DNA from: Pseudomonas sp. NC02
GTDB lineage: Bacteria > Pseudomonadota > Gammaproteobacteria > Pseudomonadales > Pseudomonadaceae
NCBI RefSeq assembly: GCF_002874965.1
Contig: NZ_CP025624.1
Location: 4,898,001 to 4,962,000 of the forward strand
Direction: 5' to 3'
Length of the DNA stretch: 64,000 nucleotides
Shown: positions 52,118 through 61,185 of the stretch, in pieces
How positions within the stretch are numbered: the first letter of the stretch is position 1
Layout of the letters: each line of letters opens with the position of its first letter
Program-made: the position numbers and the translations under genes
The notes under the pieces: model-generated
Database searches by the model: none
What the model was told of the DNA's origin: nothing
What the model saw: only the letters and a program-made list of their open reading frames with translations

Positions 52118-52923
52118 GCGCAACTGCGCTCGCGCTGGCGAGCTTCCCAACGGGCAAACAGGTTCTTGATCAAAGTGGCGGTGTCCTGTGGGCGTTCAAG
52201 GGGAAACATGTGGCCGCCGGGCATGGTCAGCATTTCGCCCATGGGCATGCGCCCCACGCCGCTGGCATGGTGACGCATCACCACCCGGCTCTGGCGACCA
52301 CGCACCACCGCCAGCGGCACTTTCAGTTGCCGGGCCTGGCCGGGGCTGGTGTGGGGCACGCCGCGGTAGATGCTGATTTCGGTGGCCGGATCAAAGCGCA
52401 GGCGCAGGCGATCACCCACCGGCTCCAGGCCGTGTTGCAGGTAGGCATCAAAACAGTCGGGATCAAAGCCGCGAAACAAGGTCTTGCCAGCGAAGTACTG
52501 GCGCGCAGCCGCCAGGTCGGCGAACTCTTCACGACGGCCCAGGGTGCGCCCCGCCGGGGTCAGCCGGTCAATAAAGCCGAAACGCTTGGCCGCGCGGATC
52601 ACCCAGCGATCGGCCAGGGTCAGTACCGGCGAATCCAGCATCACCACCCCGCGATACAGCTGCGGGCTACGCATGGCCGCATGCAGGTGCAGCACACCAC
52701 CCAACGAATGGCCCACGCCCCACACCGGCTCCGGTTGTTGCTCAAGGTGGTGGATCAGTTCGTCCACCAGGTTCTGCCAATTGTCATCCACTGGAAACCG
52801 GGGGTCGTGACCGTGCTGCGGCAAATGCGCGACGGCGTACTCCGGGGCCAGGGCGGCAAACAATTTGCCGTAGGTCGCCGAAGGAAAGCCATTGGCGTGA
52901 GCGAAAAACACGTGCTGCGACAT
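52114..52923 (-). CDS. Alpha/beta-hydrolase
   Basis: 269 residues from the ATG at 52923. Oxyanion region FAHANGFPSATY, nucleophile elbow GHSLGG (Ser near residue 75), catalytic His in MPGGHMFPLERP. The sequence resembles the previous hydrolase only in fold. It overlaps that gene by 4 bases and follows the thioesterase by about 100 bases. Likely works on an ester or thioester made by the operon. Confidence 0.9.
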   Translation of the reverse strand: MSQHVFFAHANGFPSATYGKLFAALAPEYAVAHLPQHGHDPRFPVDDNWQNLVDELIHHLEQQPEPVWGVGHSLGGVLHLHAAMRSPQLYRGVVMLDSPVLTLADRWVIRAAKRFGFIDRLTPAGRTLGRREEFADLAAARQYFAGKTLFRGFDPDCFDAYLQHGLEPVGDRLRLRFDPATEISIYRGVPHTSPGQARQLKVPLAVVRGRQSRVVMRHHASGVGRMPMGEMLTMPGGHMFPLERPQDTATLIKNLFARWEARQRERSCA

Positions 52924-53021
52924 ACCTGATCCATCACCGTAAACAGAGTGTTGATTCTCCCCAGACCCGGCAGTCACGGCAATGACTGTAACTGCCAGGA
53001 ATGATGACACTCACGCCACGC

Positions 53022-53465
53022 CTATCGGGCCGGCGGCTTCTCCCCCAGCGGTACCACGGCCATGGTCAGGCGCGATACACAGCTGGCCTTGCCTTCATCG
53101 CTGGTCAGGCGGATGTCCCACACGTGGGTGGTGCGCCCGATATGAATCGGCTTGGCCACCGCCGTCACCCGCCCGCTGCGCAAGCCGCGCAGGTGGTTGG
53201 CGTTGATTTCCAGGCCCACGCAATAGAACTTGCTGGCGTCGATGCACAGGTAACTGGCCATGGAGCCCACGGTTTCCGCGAGTACCACCGACGCGCCGCC
53301 GTGCAGCAGGCCGTAGGGTTGATGGGTGCGGTGGTCGATCACCATGCTGGCCGTCAGGGACTCGTCGTCAAAACGTTCAAAGCGGATATCCAGTACTTCA
53401 CCGATGGTGTTTTTCTGAATCGCATTCAGTTGCTCGATATTCGGTTGGGTGCGCCACAGGCTCAT
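53022..53465 (-). CDS. Hotdog-fold thioesterase (PaaI/MenI-like)
   Basis: 147 residues. Hotdog thioesterase with the acyl-CoA motif HGGASVVLAETVGSMAS (His-Gly-Gly and the catalytic Glu in LAE) at about 55-71 and GLEINANHLRGLRSGRV at about 84-100. It hydrolyses acyl-CoA; length and motif match the PaaI/YbdB/MenI group. It follows the acyl-CoA synthetase by 31 bases on the same strand, which suggests a synthesis/hydrolysis pair. Confidence 0.93.
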   Translation of the reverse strand: MSLWRTQPNIEQLNAIQKNTIGEVLDIRFERFDDESLTASMVIDHRTHQPYGLLHGGASVVLAETVGSMASYLCIDASKFYCVGLEINANHLRGLRSGRVTAVAKPIHIGRTTHVWDIRLTSDEGKASCVSRLTMAVVPLGEKPPAR

Positions 53466-53496
53466 TGATCGGTCCTTATTGGTTTTATGTCAGTGC

Positions 53497-55164
53497 TCAA
53501 TCCTGCCACAGCACGGCTTCGGAGCGCTCGCTCCAGGCCAGGAACTGCGACCCGTAGGCTGATTCAATCACGTTGCGCTTGATCTTCAAGGTCGGCGTGA
53601 GAAAACCGTTTTCCACCGCCCAACTGTCTTTCACCACCACCAGTTGGCGCAAGCGCTCATGTTTATCCAGCACCTGGTTGACCTCTTCCAGCAAGCGTTC
53701 AAGGCTGCCCTGCAAAGCCTGGCGCCCAGCGCCTGCGGCATCTTGCAGGCCCACGGCAGATAACACGCACAGGCCCATGGGCGCACTCAAGCCATCGCCC
53801 ACCACGCACACCTGCTCGATGCGTGCATGTTCGGCCAGGCGGTTTTCAATCGGCGCCGGGGCCACGTATTTGCCTTTGCTGGTCTTGAAGATTTCCTTGA
53901 GCCGCCCGGTCAGCCGCAGGCGGCCATCGGTGCCCTGCTCGCCCTTGTCGCCGGTGCGCAGGAAGCCGTCGGCGGTGAGGGTCTCGGCAGTTTTTGCCGG
54001 GTCCTTGTAATAACCGAGCATGGTCGCGCCGCTGCGTACCTGGACTTCGCCGTCGTCACCGATGCGTACTTCGACGTCCGGGCATGGCGGGCCTATCCAG
54101 CCGAGTTTCTGCTGGCCGGGGCGGCACACGTGGGAGTAGCCGCAGCTTTCGGTCATGCCATAGACCTCCAGCACATCCAGGCCCAGCCGGCGATACCAGA
54201 CCAACAGTGCTTCGGGCACGGGGGCTGCGCCGGAGATCGCCACGCGCACAGCGTCCAGGCCCAACCCGGCGAGTACTTTGTGGCCGACCCGCTTGCCGAT
54301 GAAGGGCAGGCGCAGCAAGGTATCGAGGCGGCTTGCGGGGATTTTGCTATAGACGCCCATCTGGAATTTGGTCCAGATCCGCGGTACGCCGAACAGCGCT
54401 GTTGGCCTCGCCCGTTTGAGGTCTGTCAGAAAAGTGTCGAGGCTCTCGGCGAAAAATACTGTCTGTCCGGTGTAGATCGAGGCCATCTCCACGAACATGC
54501 GTTCGGCGACGTGGCACAGCGGCAGGTAGGACAGCAGGCGGTCGCCCTCCCCCAGGCCGAACAGTTCAGTGCCGCGGATGGCCGCGAAGGCCAGCGCGCC
54601 GAAGCTGTGCATCACGCCCTTGGGCAGGCCGGTGGTGCCGGAGGTGTAGATGATGGTGGCTAGATCGGATGCTGCGGGCGCGGGGTTGTCCTGAATGGGT
54701 GAGCAGGCTTGCAGGTCGGCCCAGGTGAAATCGAATTCGCCATCGGGGCACAGCGGCAGGCTGATGGTGGGCAGGTCGGCCTTTACTCCGGCGGACATGG
54801 CGGGCCAGTCGTCCAGTTTGCCGATAAATGCCAGTGCGGCTTCGGAATGCTCGAGTACGTGGGCGACGGAGTCGGCGGTGAGGTTGGGGTAGAGCGGGAC
54901 CGAGACGTGGCCGGCCATCCAGATGGCGAGGTCGGCGATGATCCAGTGGGCGCAGTTTTTCGAGATCAGGGCGATGTGGGAGCCCTGGGGCAGGTCGCGG
55001 GCTCGCAGCCAGTGGGCGGCGCAGCGGGCCTGGTGACCGGCTTCGGCCCAGGTGAGGGTTTGGACCTCACCGCCTTTGATGGGCTGAACCAGGAATCGTT
55101 GCCGTGGGTGGCGGGCTTCGCGGTCGAAGAAGACTTGCAGCGGCAAACGAATAGCGACAGACAT
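53497..55164 (-). CDS. AMP-binding acyl-CoA synthetase (long-chain type)
   Basis: 555 residues from the ATG at 55164, with AAAGGAG about 7-8 bases upstream. ANL-superfamily enzyme with P-loop IIYTSGTTGLPKGVMH, A5 motif YGMTESCG, A7/A8 region TGDKGEQGTDGRLRLTGRLKEIFKTSKGKYVAPAPIE, and terminal Lys in LTPTLKIKR. It activates a carboxylic acid as acyl-AMP, then acyl-CoA. It is the first gene of a four-gene operon with thioesterase and two hydrolases; I recall a similar cluster in P. aeruginosa near PA1617-PA1622. Confidence 0.92.
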   Translation of the reverse strand: MSVAIRLPLQVFFDREARHPRQRFLVQPIKGGEVQTLTWAEAGHQARCAAHWLRARDLPQGSHIALISKNCAHWIIADLAIWMAGHVSVPLYPNLTADSVAHVLEHSEAALAFIGKLDDWPAMSAGVKADLPTISLPLCPDGEFDFTWADLQACSPIQDNPAPAASDLATIIYTSGTTGLPKGVMHSFGALAFAAIRGTELFGLGEGDRLLSYLPLCHVAERMFVEMASIYTGQTVFFAESLDTFLTDLKRARPTALFGVPRIWTKFQMGVYSKIPASRLDTLLRLPFIGKRVGHKVLAGLGLDAVRVAISGAAPVPEALLVWYRRLGLDVLEVYGMTESCGYSHVCRPGQQKLGWIGPPCPDVEVRIGDDGEVQVRSGATMLGYYKDPAKTAETLTADGFLRTGDKGEQGTDGRLRLTGRLKEIFKTSKGKYVAPAPIENRLAEHARIEQVCVVGDGLSAPMGLCVLSAVGLQDAAGAGRQALQGSLERLLEEVNQVLDKHERLRQLVVVKDSWAVENGFLTPTLKIKRNVIESAYGSQFLAWSERSEAVLWQD

Positions 55165-55265
55165 GGACGCGCTCCTTTGTGTTCCGATGGTAGCCAACCA
55201 AGCACTTGCTTGGCTGACTATTTCATGGGAGCGCGGGGGGTGCAAGTTCTGCTGTTTTTGGGGGC

Positions 55266-56073
55266 ATATCCGTTATTCAGGTAACGGCCGCTTATGGTTC
55301 CGCTCTTACAGCGGCTCACTTTTGAACAGCGCAAAAGTAAGCAAAACGCTCTTGCCCCACCACTCGGCTCCTCGCCTAGGCTCGGAGTGCCCTCACTCCG
55401 GCTTTGGACCGTGGGCCGCCGTCATGGGCCATCCTTGGCCCAGGACGGCTAACCCGGCGTCCTGCCGGGTTACCCACGCTCCAAAGCCTGCGTTCGGCCA
55501 GCGTGGTTTAACGGGGCGCCTAAGATCAAAATCAAAAGCAGATCAAGAGCACAGCGGCCTACCGGCCGGCTTGAGTGTTAAAAGCAAAGACCAGAGCGAA
55601 AACAGATCTGCTTTTATGTGGGAGCGGGCTTGCTCGCGAAAAACCTGAGGTCGCCGCGCTGAATCAGAATGCCCGCGTCATCGTTAACGACCTTCGCGAG
55701 CAAGCCCGCTCCCACATTTGGACCGTGCCCGCCTTAGATTTTGCTTTTAACACTCAAGCCGGCCGGGAGGCCGCTGTGCTCTTGCCTTTGATCTGCTTTT
55801 GATCTTGATCTGCGGGCCCCGTCAACCACGATGGCCGCAAGTAGGCACGGTGGAGCGGGTAAATCGGCAAGGATGCCGATTTAGCCGCGCCGGGCCATGG
55901 ATGGCCCGTCGCGGCGGCCCGCGGAACCGGGCCGGAGTGCGGGCATGCCGAGCCTAAGCGAGGCACCGAGTGGTGGGGCAAAGCGTTTTTTGGTTACTTT
56001 TTTAGGCGTTTGTAAAAAAGTGACCCGCTGTAAGAGCGGAACCATAAGTGGCCGTTACCGAAGAAACGGATAT
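55266..56073. repeat. Composite inverted repeat, copy 2 (about 0.8 kb) with inverted REPIN core
   Basis: Same outer ends, arms and inner CAGCGGCCT...CCGGCCGGC inverted pair as at 20090-20892, in the same overall orientation; the left arm is nearly identical to copy 1. The core between the inner arms is reversed relative to copy 1. It fills the 0.9-kb gap between the acyl-CoA synthetase start and sixA. No supported gene lies within. Confidence 0.9.
55618..55715. repeat. REPIN inside composite repeat copy 2
   Basis: GTGGGAGCGGGCTTGCTCGCGAA and its inverse, spacer beginning AAAACCTGAGG and ending GTTAACGACC, the reverse complement of the copy 1 spacer with a few differences. Confidence 0.92.
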
Positions 56074-56095
56074 GTACCCAAAACCAAACCCAATC

Positions 56096-56545
56096 TTAAG
56101 GATTCCGAACACTCAAAAGACTCATCAACCCCGCCAACGGAAAGTCCCCTTCCAACTCCGCCAGACTCGCCGTACTCATAGGCTGCGGCTGCCGCAAATG
56201 CCCATGCTGCAAATAACTGATCAGCCCCCCCACAAACGGCTGATGGCTAACCAGCAACACATCATCGTCATTGTCGAGATGCTTGAGCACCTCCAGCGGA
56301 TTACTCTCCGGCGTCAACCAAGGCACAGTGCGGATCTCAGGCTCAAACCCCAACGCCTCCCGCACCAACTGCGCCGTCTGCTGCGCCCGCACATACGGAC
56401 TGGCAATAATCGCCCGCACAGGCTGCCCAATCAGATGCCCCGCACTGCGCAACACCTCATCGCGCCCATGGGCCGTCAAATTACGCTCGGCATCCGTACG
56501 CGCATGCCCCTCGGCCTCACCGTGACGCAACACCCACACCTTCAT
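56096..56545 (-). CDS. sixA: Phosphohistidine phosphatase SixA
   Basis: 149 residues, histidine-phosphatase superfamily. Catalytic RHGEAE motif (Arg7, His8, Gly9), second Arg in SPYVRAQQTA, and the His in LVSHQPFVGGL. In E. coli SixA removes phosphate from HPt domains, including ArcB and PTS components. Here it overlaps the DUF4389-type gene by 4 bases and lies in a gpsA operon, conserved in Pseudomonas from memory. Confidence 0.94.
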   Translation of the reverse strand: MKVWVLRHGEAEGHARTDAERNLTAHGRDEVLRSAGHLIGQPVRAIIASPYVRAQQTAQLVREALGFEPEIRTVPWLTPESNPLEVLKHLDNDDDVLLVSHQPFVGGLISYLQHGHLRQPQPMSTASLAELEGDFPLAGLMSLLSVRNP

Positions 56546-56889
56546 AGCTTGGGTTCCTCATCACGCGCCGGATGCGGTGCAGGCGGCACACTGTGAGCAG
56601 CCTCACCTTCCGGTGCACGGGGCGTCGGCCAATCTGCAAACGGCCAAGGCTTCTGATCACTGTGAAAACTGCCAAACCGCCCAATCTGCGCCAAAAACTG
56701 ACTCAGGCTGTCACCAAAATTCATCAGCCCCAGGTTCGGCGCCCCATACACCAGGCGATAAACCAGTTGCACCACCACCAGCGCGCCCAGCAGAAACTGC
56801 GCCACTTGCCACACCAGGGCAAACACCAGCATCCACAGGACACGCAGGCCGATGGACTCGTACTTGGGTGCTGCTTTCGGATCGTTCAT
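56542..56889 (-). CDS. Small DUF4389-type membrane protein
   Basis: 115 residues from the ATG at 56889, with GAGGAA 6 bases upstream. One long hydrophobic stretch (about 14-45, likely one or two helices) followed by a Pro-rich acidic tail. I assign it to the DUF4389 family by its RVLWMLVFALVWQVAQFLLG segment and position between gpsA and sixA. Function unknown. ATGA overlap with sixA; 10 bases after the gpsA stop. Confidence 0.82.
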   Translation of the reverse strand: MNDPKAAPKYESIGLRVLWMLVFALVWQVAQFLLGALVVVQLVYRLVYGAPNLGLMNFGDSLSQFLAQIGRFGSFHSDQKPWPFADWPTPRAPEGEAAHSVPPAPHPARDEEPKL

Positions 56890-56899
56890 GACGCGTTCC

Positions 56900-57925
56900 T
56901 CAGTTGAAACCACTGGTGGAAATAAAGTCGACATCGGTTTTAGGCTCGGCGCGCATCAGCAACTCGATGACCTGGTTCAAGGTGCGCCCTTCAAACAGGA
57001 TCGCGTGCAACCCGGCAACCAGCGGCATATACACCCCGACCTCCTGAGACTTGGCCTTCAGCACCTTCAGGGTGTTGACGCCTTCCGCCACTTCGCCCAA
57101 ACGCGTCACGGCGTCTTCCAGGCTCAAGCCCTGGCCAAGGGCAAAACCGACCTGATAGTTGCGGCTTTTCGGTGACGAGCAGGTGACGATCAGGTCGCCC
57201 ACACCCGCCAGGCCAAGGAAGGTCATCGGGTTGGCGCCCTGATTGACCGCAAACCGGGTCATCTCGGCCAGGGCGCGAGTGATCAGCATGCTCTTGGTGT
57301 TTTCACCCATGCCCAGCGCAACCGCCATGCCGGCGATGATCGCGTAGACGTTCTTCAACGCCCCGCCCAGCTCGACGCCGAAACGGTCGGCACTGGCGTA
57401 CACGCGGAAGGTGCGACCGTGCAGCACCTCCTGCACCCGCTCGCAGAGTTCTTCGTCTTCACTGGCGATCACCGTGGCGGTCAGCGCGTGCTCAGCCACT
57501 TCCCGCGCCAGGTTCGGCCCGGACAACACGCCAATCCGCGCTTCGGGGGCGATTTCTTCAAGGATCTCGCTCATCAACTTGAAGGTGTGCGCCTCAATGC
57601 CCTTGGTCAGGCTCACCAGCAGCTTGCCCGCCAGCCGCTCGGCATGGGGTGCAAGCACCGAACGCAGGGCGCTGGAGGGCAGCGCGACGAAGCACAGGTC
57701 GCACTCGTCCAGCGTCGCCTGTAAATCAGTCACCGGCTCCACGGCCGGCAGAATCTTGATGCCTTTAAGGTAACGGGGGTTTTCCCGGTTGACCCGAATG
57801 GCTTCGGCTTGCTCGGGGTCACGCATCCATTGACGCACCCGGTGACCATTTTCAGCCAGCAGATTAGCCACGGCGGTACCAAAACTTCCGCCTCCCAGGA
57901 CCGCAATAGGGCGCTGTTCAGTCAT
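56900..57925 (-). CDS. gpsA: Glycerol-3-phosphate dehydrogenase [NAD(P)+]
   Basis: 341 residues from the ATG at 57925; the frame stays open upstream but lacks a start with a ribosome site. Makes sn-glycerol-3-phosphate for phospholipid synthesis. Nucleotide-binding GGGSFGTA (11-18), [10 protein letters not shown], and catalytic-Lys region [12 protein letters not shown]. First gene of the gpsA-DUF4389-sixA operon, divergent from the TonB receptor gene. Confidence 0.96.
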   Translation of the reverse strand: MTEQRPIAVLGGGSFGTAVANLLAENGHRVRQWMRDPEQAEAIRVNRENPRYLKGIKILPAVEPVTDLQATLDECDLCFVALPSSALRSVLAPHAERLAGKLLVSLTKGIEAHTFKLMSEILEEIAPEARIGVLSGPNLAREVAEHALTATVIASEDEELCERVQEVLHGRTFRVYASADRFGVELGGALKNVYAIIAGMAVALGMGENTKSMLITRALAEMTRFAVNQGANPMTFLGLAGVGDLIVTCSSPKSRNYQVGFALGQGLSLEDAVTRLGEVAEGVNTLKVLKAKSQEVGVYMPLVAGLHAILFEGRTLNQVIELLMRAEPKTDVDFISTSGFN

Positions 57926-58120
57926 ATGCAATCCGTTAATCCATAGCAGTGGCGATGGCCGCATTATACGGAGCGACCCGCCTGCGGCCAGCCCCCGCGT
58001 CAATTCAAACGCTTGTCGGAAAATGCGACATTTGTGCGAAGTAATTACAGGGCCGACGACTGGCAAAAGGCCCCACCTCAGTTAACATGGGCGGCTATCC
58101 GTAATTATCAAGGCCGTGCC

Positions 58121-60253
58121 GTGTATTTGGGCCCTCCTCCTCGCTCATCCCTTCTGCTGACGTTGTTGTGCATGCCGTGGTGCAGTGTGCCGGTGCTGGC
58201 TGACGACCTGTTCCTCGACAGCCAGCCGCTGCCGCAGGTGCTGACCGCCACCCGGCTCAAGCAATCGGCCGCCGCCGTGCCCGGCAGCATGACGGTGATC
58301 GACAGCGAGCTGATCAAGGCCAGCGGCGCACGGGATATCCCCGAACTGCTGCGGCTGGTGCCCGGGATGATGGTCGGCTACACCACCGGCAACCAGGCCG
58401 CCGTGAATTACCACGGCACCCAGGCGGGCGATGCGCGGCGCATGCAGGTGTTGATCGATGGGCGCTCGGTGTACCGCGCGGGCCTGGCCACGGTGGACTG
58501 GAGCGATATTCCGGTAGCCCTGGAAGACATCGACCGCATGGAGGTCTTCCGCGGCCCCAATACCGTCAGCTACGGCGCCAACGCGCTGATGGCCGTCGTC
58601 AACATCCTCACCCGCTCGCCGGCCAACAGCCATGGCACGCGGATGAAACTCACCCAGGGCGGCCGAGGGATCAACGACTGGTACGCCAGCCAGGGCATGG
58701 GCTGGGACACCGGCGATTTGCGCCTGTCACTCTCCGGTCAACAGGACGATGGCTTTGACAGCGACCGCGTGGGCGCTGACCGCCGCGACGGGCGCCGCCT
58801 GAACCGCTTCAGCCTGGCCGTGAGCCAGACCCTGAATGCGCAACAAAGCATCGACTGGCAACTGGACGCCAAGGAAGGCACCAACCAGCGCCCTTACACC
58901 TACCAACCGGTGTTCGACGGGATTACCGAAGGCGGTAACAATTCCGACGTCAGCGCCAAGGACTATGCCGGTTCCCTGCGCTGGAACTTCGACTTCAACC
59001 CCGATCACAGCCTGTATATCCAGGGTTCGGCCCAGCAATGGGATCGCCGGCAGATCTGGCGCGCGTGCGATGCCAAGGTCTCGTTCAGCCCGGAACTGAC
59101 GCAGCTGTGGCAGCTCAACCCCAACTATGCCGAGCGACTGGCCCGGCACATGAACAACTTCAACCCAGGCAACCTTCCACCCGGCAGCGCCGCCGAGCAG
59201 GCACTGGCCCGCCAGGTGCTCCAGCAATGGGGGGACGGCGGCAAGGACCCGGTCTGCGGCAACATCGACCAAAGCACCAAGGAAAGCCGCTACGACCTGG
59301 AGCTGCAAGACACCCTCAGCCTGTCCGACAGCCTGCGCCTGGTCAGCGGCATGAACTACCGCTACGACCGCGCCGACTCCGACACCTACTTCAACGGCAC
59401 CCTGGACGACACCACCTGGCGCCTGTTCGGCCACCTGGAATGGCGGGCCAGCGAACACTGGCTGCTGCAGGGCGGCGCGATGTACGAAGACACTCACCTG
59501 AGCGGCAACTCGCTGACGCCACGGGTGGCCGTCAACTACCTGATCAACCCGCGCCACGGCCTGCGCGCGGTGTACTCCGAAGCCATTCGCTCCCCGGACA
59601 TGTTCGAGAACAACGTCAACTGGAGCTACCGCGTCACCAACCTCAGCTCGCCGGCCTACGGCCAGAACTCCGGCCAATACTTCGTGGTGACCCGTGGCCC
59701 GGGCAACCTCGACAAAGAGCTGATGCGCTCCCGGGAGCTGGGCTACAACGGCTTTTTTGCCGACATCGGGCTGAACGTCGACGTGAAGCTGTTCTACGAC
59801 GAAATCAGCGAAATGGTCAGCGAGCCGCTGCGCAACAACCAGTACATCGCCAGCAACTCGAACAGCTCGCGCTTTACCGGCACCGAAACCCAGCTCGACT
59901 GGCACATGAGCACCGCCGACCGGCTGCGCGTCACCTATGCTTATGTGGATGCCAGCGCCACCAACCCCCTGGACAGGCAGCAGACCGCGCGCAACAGCGG
60001 CTCGGCCGGCTGGATGCGGGAATGGGGCCATGGCTGGTCCAGCGCGGTGTTCTACTATGGCGACGATGCGCTCAACCAGTATCGCTTCGAACGGGTCGAC
60101 CTGCGGGTGGCCAAGCGCATTGCCTTGGGCAAAGCCAACGTGGAGCTGGCCGGCATGTTGCAACAACGCCTCGACAATCAGCCCACCACCTGGCCCGACA
60201 ACAACTATGACCAACGCCACGTGCTCTACTTCAGTGCGGAGTTAGAGTTCTAG
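58121..60253 (+). CDS. TonB-dependent receptor of a receptor/binding protein/hybrid kinase operon
   Basis: 710 residues from the GTG at 58121 (AAGG 7 bases upstream); the frame is open from 58013. Signal peptide about 6-27 (LLLTLLCMPWCSVPVLADD), a plug with QVLTATRLKQ and IPELLRLVPGMMVG (about 40-150), and a 22-strand barrel ending in Phe (LYFSAELEF). No STN domain. The stop TAG shares a base with the GTG of the next gene, so the three-gene operon is tightly coupled. The ligand is unknown; siderophore-type plug features are weak. Confidence 0.88.
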   Translation: MYLGPPPRSSLLLTLLCMPWCSVPVLADDLFLDSQPLPQVLTATRLKQSAAAVPGSMTVIDSELIKASGARDIPELLRLVPGMMVGYTTGNQAAVNYHGTQAGDARRMQVLIDGRSVYRAGLATVDWSDIPVALEDIDRMEVFRGPNTVSYGANALMAVVNILTRSPANSHGTRMKLTQGGRGINDWYASQGMGWDTGDLRLSLSGQQDDGFDSDRVGADRRDGRRLNRFSLAVSQTLNAQQSIDWQLDAKEGTNQRPYTYQPVFDGITEGGNNSDVSAKDYAGSLRWNFDFNPDHSLYIQGSAQQWDRRQIWRACDAKVSFSPELTQLWQLNPNYAERLARHMNNFNPGNLPPGSAAEQALARQVLQQWGDGGKDPVCGNIDQSTKESRYDLELQDTLSLSDSLRLVSGMNYRYDRADSDTYFNGTLDDTTWRLFGHLEWRASEHWLLQGGAMYEDTHLSGNSLTPRVAVNYLINPRHGLRAVYSEAIRSPDMFENNVNWSYRVTNLSSPAYGQNSGQYFVVTRGPGNLDKELMRSRELGYNGFFADIGLNVDVKLFYDEISEMVSEPLRNNQYIASNSNSSRFTGTETQLDWHMSTADRLRVTYAYVDASATNPLDRQQTARNSGSAGWMREWGHGWSSAVFYYGDDALNQYRFERVDLRVAKRIALGKANVELAGMLQQRLDNQPTTWPDNNYDQRHVLYFSAELEF

Positions 60254-61185
60254 TGGACAGCGACTCGTCACGGATGACCCTGCCCTTTACCGCCCGGCTC
60301 TGGCGGTGCTGTGTGTTGCTTGGGGTTTTACTGTTCGGCGCACCGACATGGGCAGCGGATATCCTGCTGACCGCCGACGAAGACGGCCCGGGCGTACAAA
60401 CATTCGTCCAGGCCCTGGCCCTGCAGCGTCCCGAAGACAGCGTGAAGTTCACCCCGCTCAAGGACCTGCCCGCCCCCGCAAACTTGCCGACCAGCACCCG
60501 CCTGATCCTGCTGGACCTGCCCAGCCTTGATTGGCGCCTGCAAGACGCCCAGGGCCCACCGACCCTGGTGCTGCGCATCAGCCGCCTGCAAGCGCGCCAG
60601 CGCCTGGGTGCCACGTTGCCTGCGAAGATCAGCCTGCTGTGGAGCGACCCACCGCTGGACCGACAACTGCGCCTGATCACCGGCATCCTGCCTCAGGCCC
60701 GGCGCATCGGCGTGCTCTATGGCATCGACAGCGAGTTCCTGCTGCGCGAGCTGCGCCAGTACGCCGCGCCCATGGGCCTGGAGATCGTGCCCCAGCTTTG
60801 GGAAAACATTAATGACAGTCGCCCGCTGCAAAGCCTGTTCAAGAACAGCGACGTCTTGCTGGGGCTGGATGATCCCCAGCTGTACAACCCGAAAACCGCG
60901 AAAAACCTGCTGCTCAGCAGCTACGCCAGGCAATTGCCACTGGTCGGGCCCAACGCCGGGTTCGTCAAGGCCGGCAGCCTGGCCAGCACCTACAGCGATC
61001 AGACCGACTGGCTGGATGTGCTCGACCGCCTGCTGGATCATGCGCCGGCCAGTTGGCCGCGCTCGCTGTACCCGGAACGTTTCAAAGTCGTAGGCAACCC
61101 GCAGGTTGCGCGCTCACTGGGGATCGAACAGGTGGACGAAACCAACGTCGCCGCCCGCCTGGCCGAAGGAGAAAAACGCCCATGA
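60253..61185 (+). CDS. Periplasmic ABC-type substrate-binding-like protein
   Basis: 310 residues from a GTG at 60253; an ATG at 60274 is an alternative. Signal peptide ends near PTWAAD. The mature protein resembles the ABC substrate-binding family with a periplasmic-binding fold (PF04392-like: LLWSDPPLDRQLRLITGILP, IGVLYGIDSEF, NSDVLLGLDDPQLYNPKTAKNLLLSSY). No permease or ATPase gene accompanies it. ATGA overlap with the downstream hybrid kinase suggests it presents a ligand to that kinase; this is inference. Confidence 0.82.
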   Translation: MDSDSSRMTLPFTARLWRCCVLLGVLLFGAPTWAADILLTADEDGPGVQTFVQALALQRPEDSVKFTPLKDLPAPANLPTSTRLILLDLPSLDWRLQDAQGPPTLVLRISRLQARQRLGATLPAKISLLWSDPPLDRQLRLITGILPQARRIGVLYGIDSEFLLRELRQYAAPMGLEIVPQLWENINDSRPLQSLFKNSDVLLGLDDPQLYNPKTAKNLLLSSYARQLPLVGPNAGFVKAGSLASTYSDQTDWLDVLDRLLDHAPASWPRSLYPERFKVVGNPQVARSLGIEQVDETNVAARLAEGEKRP

